Assembly (NCBI GenBank): GCA_001804315.1
Contig: MHFT01000062.1
Location: 1 to 44,037, forward strand
Reading direction: 5' to 3'
Source of the DNA: Omnitrophica bacterium RIFCSPLOWO2_12_FULL_50_11
GTDB taxonomy: Bacteria > Omnitrophota > Omnitrophia > Omnitrophales > Danuiimicrobiaceae
DNA: 44,037 nucleotides
Shown: positions 33,800 to 42,500 of the stretch, in pieces
How positions within the stretch are numbered: the stretch's first letter is position 1
Layout: every line of letters begins with the position of its first letter
Made by a program: the position numbers and the translations under genes
Notes under the pieces: generated by a model
Told to the model about the DNA's origin: nothing
The model's database searches: none
What the model saw: only the letters and a program-made list of their open reading frames with translations

Positions 33800-34684
33800 T
33801 TATCTCTTACCGGTCAACGGCAGGTCGGTACCGCTGGCCTTTTCCACCTCAATAAAATTCAGTTCCTTCACCTCTGGTGCCAGACCCGCGCGCGCTGCGT
33901 AGCCGTAAAACGCATCCAAACCCTTCGTCATCTCGTCGTCCAGGCAGAGACTCAAATTGAATAAGTAGCCGAACACTTGTGGAAAACGCTTGTCGGAAAG
34001 CGTTATCTCCAAAGCGTCACTTAACAGCTTCTCGAGGTCCATCATGTTTTCCTCGACAGTCCGCTTCAATTTTTGGTGAAACTCAATCACCTCATCGCGA
34101 CGAGCCTCGTAAAAGGCTCTCCGAACCGCCCAGACAGCGAAGCAAAATGGAAGCCCGCGCCAATTCCACCAAAGTTCACTTAAATCGTATTTGTACACAA
34201 AGGATCTCGGTTCGAAAAACAGAGCGTCGTCTCCAATCGTGAGTGCCGCTTTGCCTTTCTGAAGCATGACGTCTGGCGTGGCATTTGAAGTTTGAAATTG
34301 ATTTTCAAAATGGTACTTAAAGCGGAGCAAAATTTTAAGGAGTGCCTGAGAACTTAGGCTTTTAGCCGACACGAGAATTTTTTCTCGGTTCAACCCTTCG
34401 ATTTTTTCGTGGCTGAGGAGCAACACGCTTCTTGAGAAATCGCGGGAACCGATGCACAAGTCTGGCAGAAGCAAATACTGATCTTGTGCGAGCGCGTATT
34501 CCAAAGAAGAGATGGGAGCAAAATCAATCACACCTTTGCGCATCGCGCGATTGATTTCGGCCGGAGAACCTTCAAGAATCGAAACGGCAGTGTCGTCGTC
34601 AAATAAACGGCGGTAAAAGGGGATCGTATTGATGTAATTAATTTTGCCAACGCGCGCCGTTTTTAAAGCCGCTTTCGTCACCAT
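33800..34684 (-). CDS. mqnA: Chorismate dehydratase (MqnA)
   Basis: This 294-residue MqnA/MqnD-family protein starts with VGKINYINTIPFYRRL and contains GSPAEINRAMRKGVIDFAPISSLEYA, the substrate pocket typical of MqnA, then SRSVLLLSH and GDDALFF segments. MqnA converts chorismate to 3-enolpyruvylbenzoate, the first committed step of the futalosine route. GGAGG lies about 7 bases before the ATG at 34684. The C-terminal tail beyond the second lobe is slightly long. Repeat E5 separates it from the upstream ubiX-like gene. Confidence 0.9.
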   Translation of the reverse strand: MVTKAALKTARVGKINYINTIPFYRRLFDDDTAVSILEGSPAEINRAMRKGVIDFAPISSLEYALAQDQYLLLPDLCIGSRDFSRSVLLLSHEKIEGLNREKILVSAKSLSSQALLKILLRFKYHFENQFQTSNATPDVMLQKGKAALTIGDDALFFEPRSFVYKYDLSELWWNWRGLPFCFAVWAVRRAFYEARRDEVIEFHQKLKRTVEENMMDLEKLLSDALEITLSDKRFPQVFGYLFNLSLCLDDEMTKGLDAFYGYAARAGLAPEVKELNFIEVEKASGTDLPLTGKR

Positions 34685-34724
34685 TTCACTCCTCCAAGCA
34701 CACTACGAGCACCCAACAAAAGTA

Positions 34725-34879
34725 CGTCATTCTGAGACGGCATACAAAGCAAGGTCGAAGTCGCCATAAGGCATTGGCGACCCGCCAACGCCTTATGGCG
34801 GGAATCCCAAACGGGATTCTTCCGCCACAAACATGGCGGACAAGTCGGCGACGTTGTGGAGTGCTGCCTCAGGATAACG
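34725..34879. repeat. Palindromic repeat E5, intergenic
   Basis: This 155 bp member of the CGTCATTCTGAG family has a diverged right end (CTCAGGATAACG). It contains nested inverted arms (CGCCATAAGGC / GCCTTATGGCG, and TCCGCCA/TGGCGGA). It is the only copy found between genes in this window. A reading frame across it (34678-34917) is not considered a gene. Confidence 0.75.
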
Positions 34880-34895
34880 GTTTTGTTAGGTACTC

Positions 34896-35531
34896 TTAAT
34901 GTGCGCTGCCAATCCATCTTGGGTACAACGTATGTGGAATCTCAAGTTGATCGAGGACCTTTCCAATCACAAAATCGACCAACTCTTCAATTTTTTGAGC
35001 ACCTGAATAAAAAGCGGGAATTGCGGGGACGACGCGGACACCGAGCCGCGTGAGCTTCAGGAGATTTTCCAAGTGGATTGCGCTCATCGGCGTCTCGCGC
35101 GGAACGACTACGAGCCGGCGGCCTTCCTTGATCGTACACTCCGCTGCCCGTTCTATCAAAGTATCGGAAATGCCATTGGCAATTTTTGCAAAAGAGGTCG
35201 TGGAGCTTGGGATCACGACCATCCCGCGTGTCGGATAGGAACCGCTCGCGATCGGTGCGGTCATCTCTTCTTCCGCGTAGTAGGAAATATTGGCAATTGT
35301 TTCGGGGTCGAAAAGCTTTTCTATTTGTGCTCTACCTTCGAGATCGATGCCCAATTCTTCACGAATAACGAGGCCTGCCGCGTTGGAAATAGTCAAGGTA
35401 ATTGGAATGCCTAATTCCGTCACAACTTTCACAAATCGGAGGCCGTAAACGGAACCGCTGGCACCCGTGATTGCGACAACGAGAGGTTTTACTGAAATTG
35501 GTACCACGTAATGAGGGGACAGGTTACCCAC
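34896..35531 (-). CDS. ubiX: Flavin prenyltransferase, UbiX family
   Basis: This protein of about 211 residues has the flavoprotein fold of UbiX: VVAITGASGSVYGLRF at the start, YPTRGMVVIPSSTTSFAKIANGISDTLIERAA, RRLVVVPRETPMSAIHLENLLKL, and PAIPAFYSGAQKIEELVDFVIGKVLDQL. It makes the prenylated FMN needed by UbiD decarboxylases, one of which (37165-38646) is encoded nearby. I prefer the GTG at 35531 with AAAGGAG 8 bases before it; another GTG at 35552 is possible and would overlap the HEPN gene. Confidence 0.9.
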   Translation of the reverse strand: MGNLSPHYVVPISVKPLVVAITGASGSVYGLRFVKVVTELGIPITLTISNAAGLVIREELGIDLEGRAQIEKLFDPETIANISYYAEEEMTAPIASGSYPTRGMVVIPSSTTSFAKIANGISDTLIERAAECTIKEGRRLVVVPRETPMSAIHLENLLKLTRLGVRVVPAIPAFYSGAQKIEELVDFVIGKVLDQLEIPHTLYPRWIGSAH

Positions 35532-35544
35532 AGCACATTCTCCT

Positions 35545-35973
35545 TTAACCACCCTGCAAAAAGGGCTTGAGATAGTTCTCCACAGCCTTGAGAAACTCTC
35601 TGGCCTCTTGGACCGCGTGCTTGGCTACCGCTTTATCAATTGCCGTGTAGATTTCATAATCACTATTCTCGCGCTCGTCCTTGAGATTCGTCAAGAATCG
35701 GCCGAATTTCTTGTCGAACCTCCCAGTCCTCACAAAATGCAACCCAAAGAGATTAACCACTCCTTGATGCGTACTGGCAACGAGTCCATCTGTCAAAAGA
35801 ACCGCTCGTGCAGCATGAAAAGCAACATAATAGGCACGAGAAACGGCATCTTCATAATCGCCTGACCTTAGTAAAACGCCCGAGGCGTGTAGTTTCTCCT
35901 TCGCCTTTGTGATGTAACCTTTCAATAAGCTAACGGTTTTCTCATCCAACCTTAATCCCCTCTCTGAGGACAT
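35545..35973 (-). CDS. HEPN-domain protein (toxin-like partner of MNT), pair A
   Basis: About 142 residues follow the ATG at 35973, which lies inside the end of the MNT gene (32-base overlap). An earlier ATG (36084) would place most of the extra residues on the MNT gene in another frame. It is a helical PF05168-type HEPN protein with the AYYVAFHAARAVLL signature at the centre, a STHQGVVNLFGLHFV helix and a DYEIYTAIDKAVAKHAVQEAREFL C-terminal part. In characterised HepT/MntA pairs the HEPN protein is an RNase silenced by adenylylation. Here it splits the menaquinone cluster between ubiX and the UbiA gene. Confidence 0.82.
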   Translation of the reverse strand: MSSERGLRLDEKTVSLLKGYITKAKEKLHASGVLLRSGDYEDAVSRAYYVAFHAARAVLLTDGLVASTHQGVVNLFGLHFVRTGRFDKKFGRFLTNLKDERENSDYEIYTAIDKAVAKHAVQEAREFLKAVENYLKPFLQGG

Positions 35974-36259
35974 TTTCGATAAAGGGAGTTCCCAGCGCAG
36001 AGAGTCTTTGAAATTCTTCCTCCCTGAACAACTTGAGGGACATGAGCTTGCCGGTTTCCAAGAGAACATCGACCACACGATCATACAGTTTGTCTTTATC
36101 GGATAAGGAAAAATTCTTCTTCACCACGAGCAACAAGTCGTAGTCCGAATCGGGCCGCTCGGTTCCTCTCGATCTGGAGCCGAATAGGTATACTGCATGT
36201 ATCTTCTGCCTTACCGACCTCCCTTTCTCAAGAAAACGCCGAACGATTACATCCGCCAT
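35942..36259 (-). CDS. Minimal nucleotidyltransferase (MNT), pair A
   Basis: This 105-residue MNT protein has GSRSRG (residues 27-32) and the metal-binding D39-Y-D41 followed by a hydrophobic strand, exactly the pol-beta nucleotidyltransferase core. MNT proteins paired with HEPN toxins act as antitoxins by adding AMP to the toxin. Its gene precedes and overlaps the HEPN gene. It starts 39 bases after the end of the UbiA-family gene. Confidence 0.87.
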   Translation of the reverse strand: MADVIVRRFLEKGRSVRQKIHAVYLFGSRSRGTERPDSDYDLLLVVKKNFSLSDKDKLYDRVVDVLLETGKLMSLKLFREEEFQRLSALGTPFIENVLREGIKVG

Positions 36260-36297
36260 GTTTCAACTCCAGACTCCAGTACCCTTCCAATGACCGC

Positions 36298-37152
36298 TTA
36301 CGACAATGTCACATCAATTGCGGTAGCTATGAAAATGATGACGCTCACCCACGCATTCATGTTAAAAAAAGCTTCGTTGATTTTCCCAACACCAAATCGG
36401 GAGACCAACCGATGCTCCTGCACAATCAGGCCCACGATCACGAGCCAGCCTGTCCAATACCAAAAGCCAAGTCGAAGAATGACTCCAAGCGCACCCAGCG
36501 CAACAAGTGTCACGCCATGTAACCATCGTGCCGCAACCATCGCTTTCTCAACGCCGAATCGCACGGGAAAAGATTTCAAATTTTCCATCCGGTCGAATTC
36601 CACATCCTGAAGCGCATAAAACATGTCAAAGCCGGACACCCACGCGGCTACTGCGAGCACGAGTAACACAGGAATCCACGACCACTGCGCTCGCGCCGCC
36701 AGCCAACCTCCATACGGGGCAATGCCCAGAATCATACCTAAAAAAAGGTGTGAAAGCCACGTTATTTTTTTTAAGGATGGGTAAATCCACACAAACAAAA
36801 TTGGAATCGGCGAAAGTGCAAAACAAAGCGGATTAAGTTGTGCACACGCAACTAAAAAAATTGCAATCGAAACAAATGTTATCACCCATACGACAGGACG
36901 TCTGAGCATTCGGAGGGAATCGCCGCGCTGTTTCGTTCTTGGATTTTTTTCGTCAATCGCTTGGTCGATTAAACGATTGAGCGACATCGCACTCGTTCGA
37001 ATGGCCACCATCGCCACGGTTACCCAAAGGAAAATGTGAAACTGCGGGAACCCGCCGCCGGCAAGAAAAAGCCCAAGGTAAGCAAAAGGGAGCGCAAAAA
37101 GCGAGTGCTCGAATTTGATGAGATTAAAAAATACCGTAATCTTATTCAACAA
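36298..37152 (-). CDS. UbiA-family prenyltransferase (probable MqnP)
   Basis: This 284-residue membrane protein (about eight helices) has the prenyl-diphosphate motif N59-RLI-D63-QAI-D67-EKNPRTKQR and the second aspartate-rich loop DMFYALQDVEFDR. UbiA-family enzymes attach a polyprenyl chain to an aromatic acceptor in the inner membrane. With a UbiD-type decarboxylase 12 bases upstream and mqnA/mqnC nearby, the acceptor is probably the futalosine-route naphthoate (the MqnP role), not 4-hydroxybenzoate. That choice rests on context. Confidence 0.87.
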   Translation of the reverse strand: MLNKITVFFNLIKFEHSLFALPFAYLGLFLAGGGFPQFHIFLWVTVAMVAIRTSAMSLNRLIDQAIDEKNPRTKQRGDSLRMLRRPVVWVITFVSIAIFLVACAQLNPLCFALSPIPILFVWIYPSLKKITWLSHLFLGMILGIAPYGGWLAARAQWSWIPVLLVLAVAAWVSGFDMFYALQDVEFDRMENLKSFPVRFGVEKAMVAARWLHGVTLVALGALGVILRLGFWYWTGWLVIVGLIVQEHRLVSRFGVGKINEAFFNMNAWVSVIIFIATAIDVTLS

Positions 37153-37164
37153 ATCAGTCTCGAT

Positions 37165-38646
37165 TCACAACCCGTATTCTTGCCACCGACGGGTCACTAG
37201 TTCCTTTACTTCATCCGTCATCACCATGTCTTCCGGCCATGGGCGCTGCATTCCTTCCTCGGCCGTTTTCCGTGTGCAATCGATTCCAATCTTCGAGCCA
37301 AAAAAATCTTGATTCGCCGAATGGTCCAGTTCGTCAATCGGTCCTTCGCTGAACACAAAATCCCGCTTCGGATCCACATTGTTAAACGCGCGCCACGCCA
37401 CTTCTTTGACGTCCTGGACGTTACAATCGTGGTCGAACACCAAAATGGAGCGTGAAAAGGTCATCTGCCCAAGGCCCCAAATCGCGTGCATCACCTTCCG
37501 CGCGTGATGAGGAAAACTTTTCCGAATCGAAACAATGAGACAATTGTGAAAACACCCCTCCCACGGGAGATTGAGGTCCACAATTTCTGGAAGCTGCTTT
37601 TGAATCACGGGAAGGAAGATCCGTTCAATCGCTTTTCCCATGTAACAGTCTTCCATGGGCGGTCGGCCCACGACGGTGGAAACGTAGATCGGATTTTTGC
37701 GATGGGTCATCGCCGTGATATGAAAGACGGGAAAATCCTTTGCGCGGGAGTAGAAACCGGTATGATCCCCAAAAGGACCTTCGACTCTCGACTCACCTGC
37801 CTCGACGTAGCCTTCGAGCACAATTTCAGCATCAGCAGGAACTTTCAAATTCACGGTTTTCGCCTTGACAAGTTTGACGGGCTCCCCGCGCAAAAATCCC
37901 GCTAGTGAAAATTCGTCCATCCCGTACGGAAGCGGACATGCTGCAGCAAATAATTGAAGCGGATCGGCGCCTAAAACGGCGCAGACGTCAAGCCGCTCGC
38001 CTTTCTTCAGTCTGCGGTAGTGCTCTGCGCCATCTTTGTGAATCTGCCAATGCATGCCAGTCGTCCGGTTGTCGTAGACGTGCATGCGGTAAAGGCCCAC
38101 ATTTCTTTTTTTCGTTTCTGGATCGCGCGTAATGACTATCGGGAAGGTAATGAATTTACCGCCGTCGGCGGGCCAGCATTTTTGTATTGGAAGGAGATCC
38201 AACATCGGGCCTTCTGTCCGCACGACTTCTTGACTCGCGCCGCTCGAAATCAATTTTGGATTCAGGGCACTTAGTTCTTTTAATTTTGGGAAGAATCCAA
38301 TTTTTTCTAAGAAAGTTTCTGGTGGCTTTTGATCAAGAAACTGTGAAATCCTCCGGGCGGCTTCTTCCACATCAGTGACCCCAAGGAGCAAATTCATCCG
38401 TTTCTTGGAACCGAAGAGGTTTATGACAAGCGGAATTTCGGAGCCTCTGACCTTCCGAAAGAGGAGCGCAGAACCTTCCTGCTTGACGACACGGTCGTAA
38501 ATTTCCGTAATCTCAAGCTCCGGATCCACGGACGCATCAATCTCCTTGAGCTCGTCAGAGCGACGCAGCAAATCGAGAAATTGTCGGAGATTCTGGTACT
38601 CGAGTCTAGGTCTCACCGCGGATGATGCTTCTGTTAGGGATGCCAT
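37165..38646 (-). CDS. UbiD-family decarboxylase (probable MqnL role)
   Basis: This 493-residue protein matches UbiD length and has its landmarks: KRNVGLYRMHVYDNRTTGMHWQIHKD near residues 180-205, PYGMDEFSLAGFLRGEPV, and the Glu-rich EGPFGDHTGFYSRAKDFP region that binds prenyl-FMN. It would decarboxylate 1,4-dihydroxy-6-naphthoate-type or prenylated intermediates in menaquinone synthesis. The ubiX-like gene that makes its cofactor lies downstream. It is followed after 12 bases by the UbiA-family gene. Assignment to the MqnL step is by neighbourhood. Confidence 0.9.
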   Translation of the reverse strand: MASLTEASSAVRPRLEYQNLRQFLDLLRRSDELKEIDASVDPELEITEIYDRVVKQEGSALLFRKVRGSEIPLVINLFGSKKRMNLLLGVTDVEEAARRISQFLDQKPPETFLEKIGFFPKLKELSALNPKLISSGASQEVVRTEGPMLDLLPIQKCWPADGGKFITFPIVITRDPETKKRNVGLYRMHVYDNRTTGMHWQIHKDGAEHYRRLKKGERLDVCAVLGADPLQLFAAACPLPYGMDEFSLAGFLRGEPVKLVKAKTVNLKVPADAEIVLEGYVEAGESRVEGPFGDHTGFYSRAKDFPVFHITAMTHRKNPIYVSTVVGRPPMEDCYMGKAIERIFLPVIQKQLPEIVDLNLPWEGCFHNCLIVSIRKSFPHHARKVMHAIWGLGQMTFSRSILVFDHDCNVQDVKEVAWRAFNNVDPKRDFVFSEGPIDELDHSANQDFFGSKIGIDCTRKTAEEGMQRPWPEDMVMTDEVKELVTRRWQEYGL

Positions 38647-38700
38647 TGTCAGCTGTTGATTTTTGAGTCAGTGGCTCAAATTATCCGATGAGCAGTGCAT

Positions 38701-39090
38701 TCACGTAGTATCCCTCCCGGAAAGATACTGCTGAGCAGCTTCTAAAAACTCCTTGGCTTGTTCAATCATTTTAGTGGCAGTCGCAAGAGGAATAGCAGTA
38801 TTGGTTTCATAATCACTGCTTATTCTGGCACTGAAGGCTTCGATAAGCCACCGATGAAACTTAGAATCTAACAACCCCTTTTTAGCGATATGCTCCCCAA
38901 AGGCTGCGTGCACAGCACTATGTTTTTTGAAGGCCAAACCTTTTTCAAAAAGCACTGCTTCGGCAATATAGAACATGGCATAATAAGCACGGGTTGCGAC
39001 GAATTCGACCTCATCCGGTTCACTCAATTTCTCGGCTGTTTTAATTGAGTGCCCCGCCTTTTCTAAAAGTTTTCGTGTCGCTTCTTTCAT
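38701..39090 (-). CDS. HEPN-domain protein (toxin-like partner of MNT), pair B
   Basis: The frame encodes 129 residues from an ATG that overlaps the MNT stop codon (ATGA). It is a PF05168-type HEPN helical bundle with ATRAYYAMFYIAEAVLFEKG; the residue equivalent to the His in pair A (FHAA) is Tyr here. It has a KKHSAVHAAFGEHIAKKG segment and a DYETNTAIPLATA C-terminal part resembling pair A. It may be an active or a degenerate RNase. It sits next to the UbiD gene. Confidence 0.83.
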   Translation of the reverse strand: MKEATRKLLEKAGHSIKTAEKLSEPDEVEFVATRAYYAMFYIAEAVLFEKGLAFKKHSAVHAAFGEHIAKKGLLDSKFHRWLIEAFSARISSDYETNTAIPLATATKMIEQAKEFLEAAQQYLSGRDTT

Positions 39091-39413
39091 GCTGCAATCG
39101 CCTCGGAGCGTACATTCATCAGGAATGGAGTATCTCCATGCCGCCAATCAGCCTCCTTGATGAACACCTCGCAGAGAGTAACACTATATTTCAACGATAA
39201 ATCAGACATCAATTGACCCGTCCGATGTATTTCTGCGTAGTAACTTTCAAAATCGTTCACCACGACGAGCATATCCACATCCGACTCTTCATCTTGCTCT
39301 CCACGAGCGTAAGAACCAAAGAGATACAGCCCTTTAAGTTGGGAGCCGTAAACGGTTTCGAGCCCCGTCCGAAATTCTTTTAACAATTCCGTAAGTTTTA
39401 TCCTCTCAACCAT
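39087..39413 (-). CDS. Minimal nucleotidyltransferase (MNT), pair B
   Basis: This 108-residue MNT protein has GSYARG (33-38) and D45-V-D47-MLVVV. A helix precedes the core and a short C-terminal part follows. It is translationally coupled to its HEPN partner by an ATGA overlap. Like pair A it has the MNT-first order typical of MntA-HepT type modules. About 100 bases upstream separate it from the second giant gene. Confidence 0.87.
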   Translation of the reverse strand: MVERIKLTELLKEFRTGLETVYGSQLKGLYLFGSYARGEQDEESDVDMLVVVNDFESYYAEIHRTGQLMSDLSLKYSVTLCEVFIKEADWRHGDTPFLMNVRSEAIAA

Positions 39414-39521
39414 GGTTTGAGTCCTTATGCTTCTCTTAATTTGGTGATTATTCTAGCGAATCAGAAATGTACTTTCACCATCTTTTATAGGTTACAGGGG
39501 GAAAAATCTCTGGATCTGTGA

Positions 39522-42500
39522 TCACGCAGCGATCGCGCGCGTTTCGCGAGCTTTCTCGCCTTCGGCAATCAAGGCACTCAAGAATTGACTCACCGATACG
39601 ATCACGCCATTTGAAAAGGCAATACCGCGGCTTGCGAAGTTACTTTGACGTAAGAACTGAGCAAGTGAAGCTTGAGAGGGCTCCAACGTGCCATTGAAAT
39701 AAGAATCTAAAAGTGGAACGAGCGCAAACGAATGTTTCAAAGCAAGTGGATCCCTTTCGTCGAGCCGAACCGAGTGTGTAACCAGCGAGTGGCCGGGAAG
39801 TGCTTCAGCTACTGCGGCGGGAATAAAATAAATCGCAAATGGCTTTCCCGATTCGAGCCGCATCTGAATGGCGCGAGCGATGTTTGGTGCATTCCGCACA
39901 TCCTCGAGATTTCGAATCCCAAAGATATGCTGGGCGGCTCCAGTCGGAAGTGCCGGCAGTCCTTCCGCTTGAAGAAGACCGTTCACCTCTCCGAGAAATT
40001 CGTCAATTGCTTGAGGATTCGAGGCAATGAAATGCAAATGAAACCGGTCGCGCGCTTCGGCCCCAAAAGCACGTGAGACTTGAAGGACATATGAATGCAG
40101 TTCATCTTTAAAACTTCGATCGTAAAAAATGAAGTTGTTCAATTCCTGGACCTCGCCGCGGCGAATAGCAACAACAAGGCCTTCGACCGCCATTCGACCC
40201 GCTTCTTCAACCGCAATAAGCTCAGTCCCTGAAATTTGTTCTGAAGCCTGCACGAATGCGTGCTCTTGTGTTTCATAAATACGGTACAGGTTCTCCGCTG
40301 TAGCAACCACAAGCGCCCGAATTTCCGGCCGCGCAACGGCAAATCCAAACGGCAGTGCATGCTCAAGGACGGTTTGGATGCGCCCAGGAGCCGCCGGTTC
40401 CTCAAGCTCGGCCACTTGGTTCACGAGCAGTTCAAGATCGACTGACTCGCGTACACTTCGAAACTCAGCTCTCAACTCGCTTTCTTTCGCATCCAACAAG
40501 TCAGATACACTCAGCTCCGCCCGATGCGCTGTCTCCAACCTCTCAGCAATTTGATTGACCGTATTCCAACCCGGTTCTGCAGCATCCATCAGAGTTTGCA
40601 GATCCAGACCACCCAAGATGCGCGCTACCTCAACCGTCTCTTTCCGCACTTCGGCACGGCCATGTCTTCCAAGGATAGCGTAGGTATCGATAAGGACGAG
40701 CGAGTTCAATGCTTTTAGTGTACCTTCGCCGATAACGACATTGCCTGCATCTTCATAAGCCGGAAGAGAGCGAAGGCGCTCGACAAAATCTCTTAGTTCG
40801 CGATCTTGAAGCCGATCAACCGGAGGAATCATCCCTACCGCTTCGTACCCTTCCAAGTGAGATTTTTGACGTACGATCAGACTTGTTAGCCAGAAAGCAT
40901 CTGTGTCACTCCGAAGCCGAGAAAGATTGAGATCAAACTGCGCAAAAATTCGGTGGACGCCTTCGACGATATCCAAAAGTGTTCGGAGTTTTACCTCCTC
41001 CGGCACCCGCACTTCGGGCCGCCCGATCCCTGGAGGAAGATAAGGATTTGCATCAAGCAATTTACCTCTGTCGGGTGTCGCAGCAATGCTCTGTACAGCT
41101 TCCACCTTTAATTCTTTCCTTTGATTGAACATTGCCCCAATTCGACGTCCCAGTGCTCTGGTGAGCGATGGACCGCCGGCCAACTCAGCAAACAAAGCAA
41201 AGGCGAAAAACGATGCCGAAACGCCTATCCACCCTGTTAAAGAAAAAAAGATGCTCCCAGCAAATGATATAAAACTCGCTTGAATCAATCTTCCGAATGA
41301 AAATTTTGTGCTTGGAACATCATCTTTCTGTGCCCGCACCTCGGCACGGCTGGATGGTTCGAGCGCTGGAGCAGAAGGAACATCGCTTAACACACCACGT
41401 GGTATTCCCAGAATTGATTTCATCGCGGACGTATTATGCGCAAAGATGCCGTTTCCGACAAAGTTGTGGGTGCCTTCGACTTCGATGTCCCAGACGCGGT
41501 CAACTCCGGCTGGTTCAATCGCGACGATGAGGTCCCAAAGAATATCGGAAGGAGTTTGTGACGGTCGTCCTGGTGCGGCAGCGTAGGCCTCGGGTACTGA
41601 GAAAAAGCCAGATAAACCGACCTTTCGCAGGCCAGCGCGATCTGTGATATACTTTTGTCTGTTAGGAGGTGAAAAGATGACAGCACCATTGCTCAAAGGT
41701 CTTACGGAAGAGAAGATCGTCCTTTTAAAACCAGACCAGGTCTCGAAATTGGCCTTCTTATTCAAAGGGATTGTCCGCCTTGTAGATGGGAAGGGTAATA
41801 CGCTCGGACTTGTTTTAGACAACGATGTGATCGAAGAAATCCAGGAAGACATCGATGCGTCAAGTCCAGAATTTTTAGCCTCCCTTGAAGCATCCCGTCG
41901 TTCTGGACGGATCTCGGGGAAAGAAGTCAAAAAGAATCTCGGCATGAAATGATCTCCTATGATTTCACCCGCCATGCCGAGCGCATGTTCCTGAAACTTC
42001 CTCCAGATATCCAAAAGCGAATTCTTGTGAAAATCGAGCACTATCTCTCCCAACCCAATCCGCTTGTCTTTGCGGAGCGCATCCAGGGGAGCCCCATTCC
42101 GGCGTATCGTTTCCAAATCGGTGTCCACCGCGCGATCTTTGACTGGGAAGGAGACCGTATCTTGATCACGAAAGTCGGCCACCGGCGTGACGTTTATCGC
42201 TGAGAGCTCTTGATCTTTTGGTACAGCAATCTGATCCCCCACCTTCAGTTCCGATACCTTGATCCACCTCGAAGCACTTTTTCCTTCCGCCTTCCGCCGT
42301 CCGCCTTCGGCCTTCACAAGGTACGGATGATTCGCGGTGGTTTTAATGGAGCGGCCGGAAGCGGTCGTGAGCCGGTAAACAGGCTTGATGCCCATATCAA
42401 GGAGGGTGTTAATTCTTCGAGGTTCGATCTTTTCCGTTTCCTCATTTAAGGAAAGGACATAATCCCCCGCTTTCACATTCACAATTTGCTTTTCTTCCAC

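Noticed and set aside
34678-34917. 79-codon frame between mqnA and ubiX
   Set aside because: It is made almost entirely of repeat E5 and has no family match.
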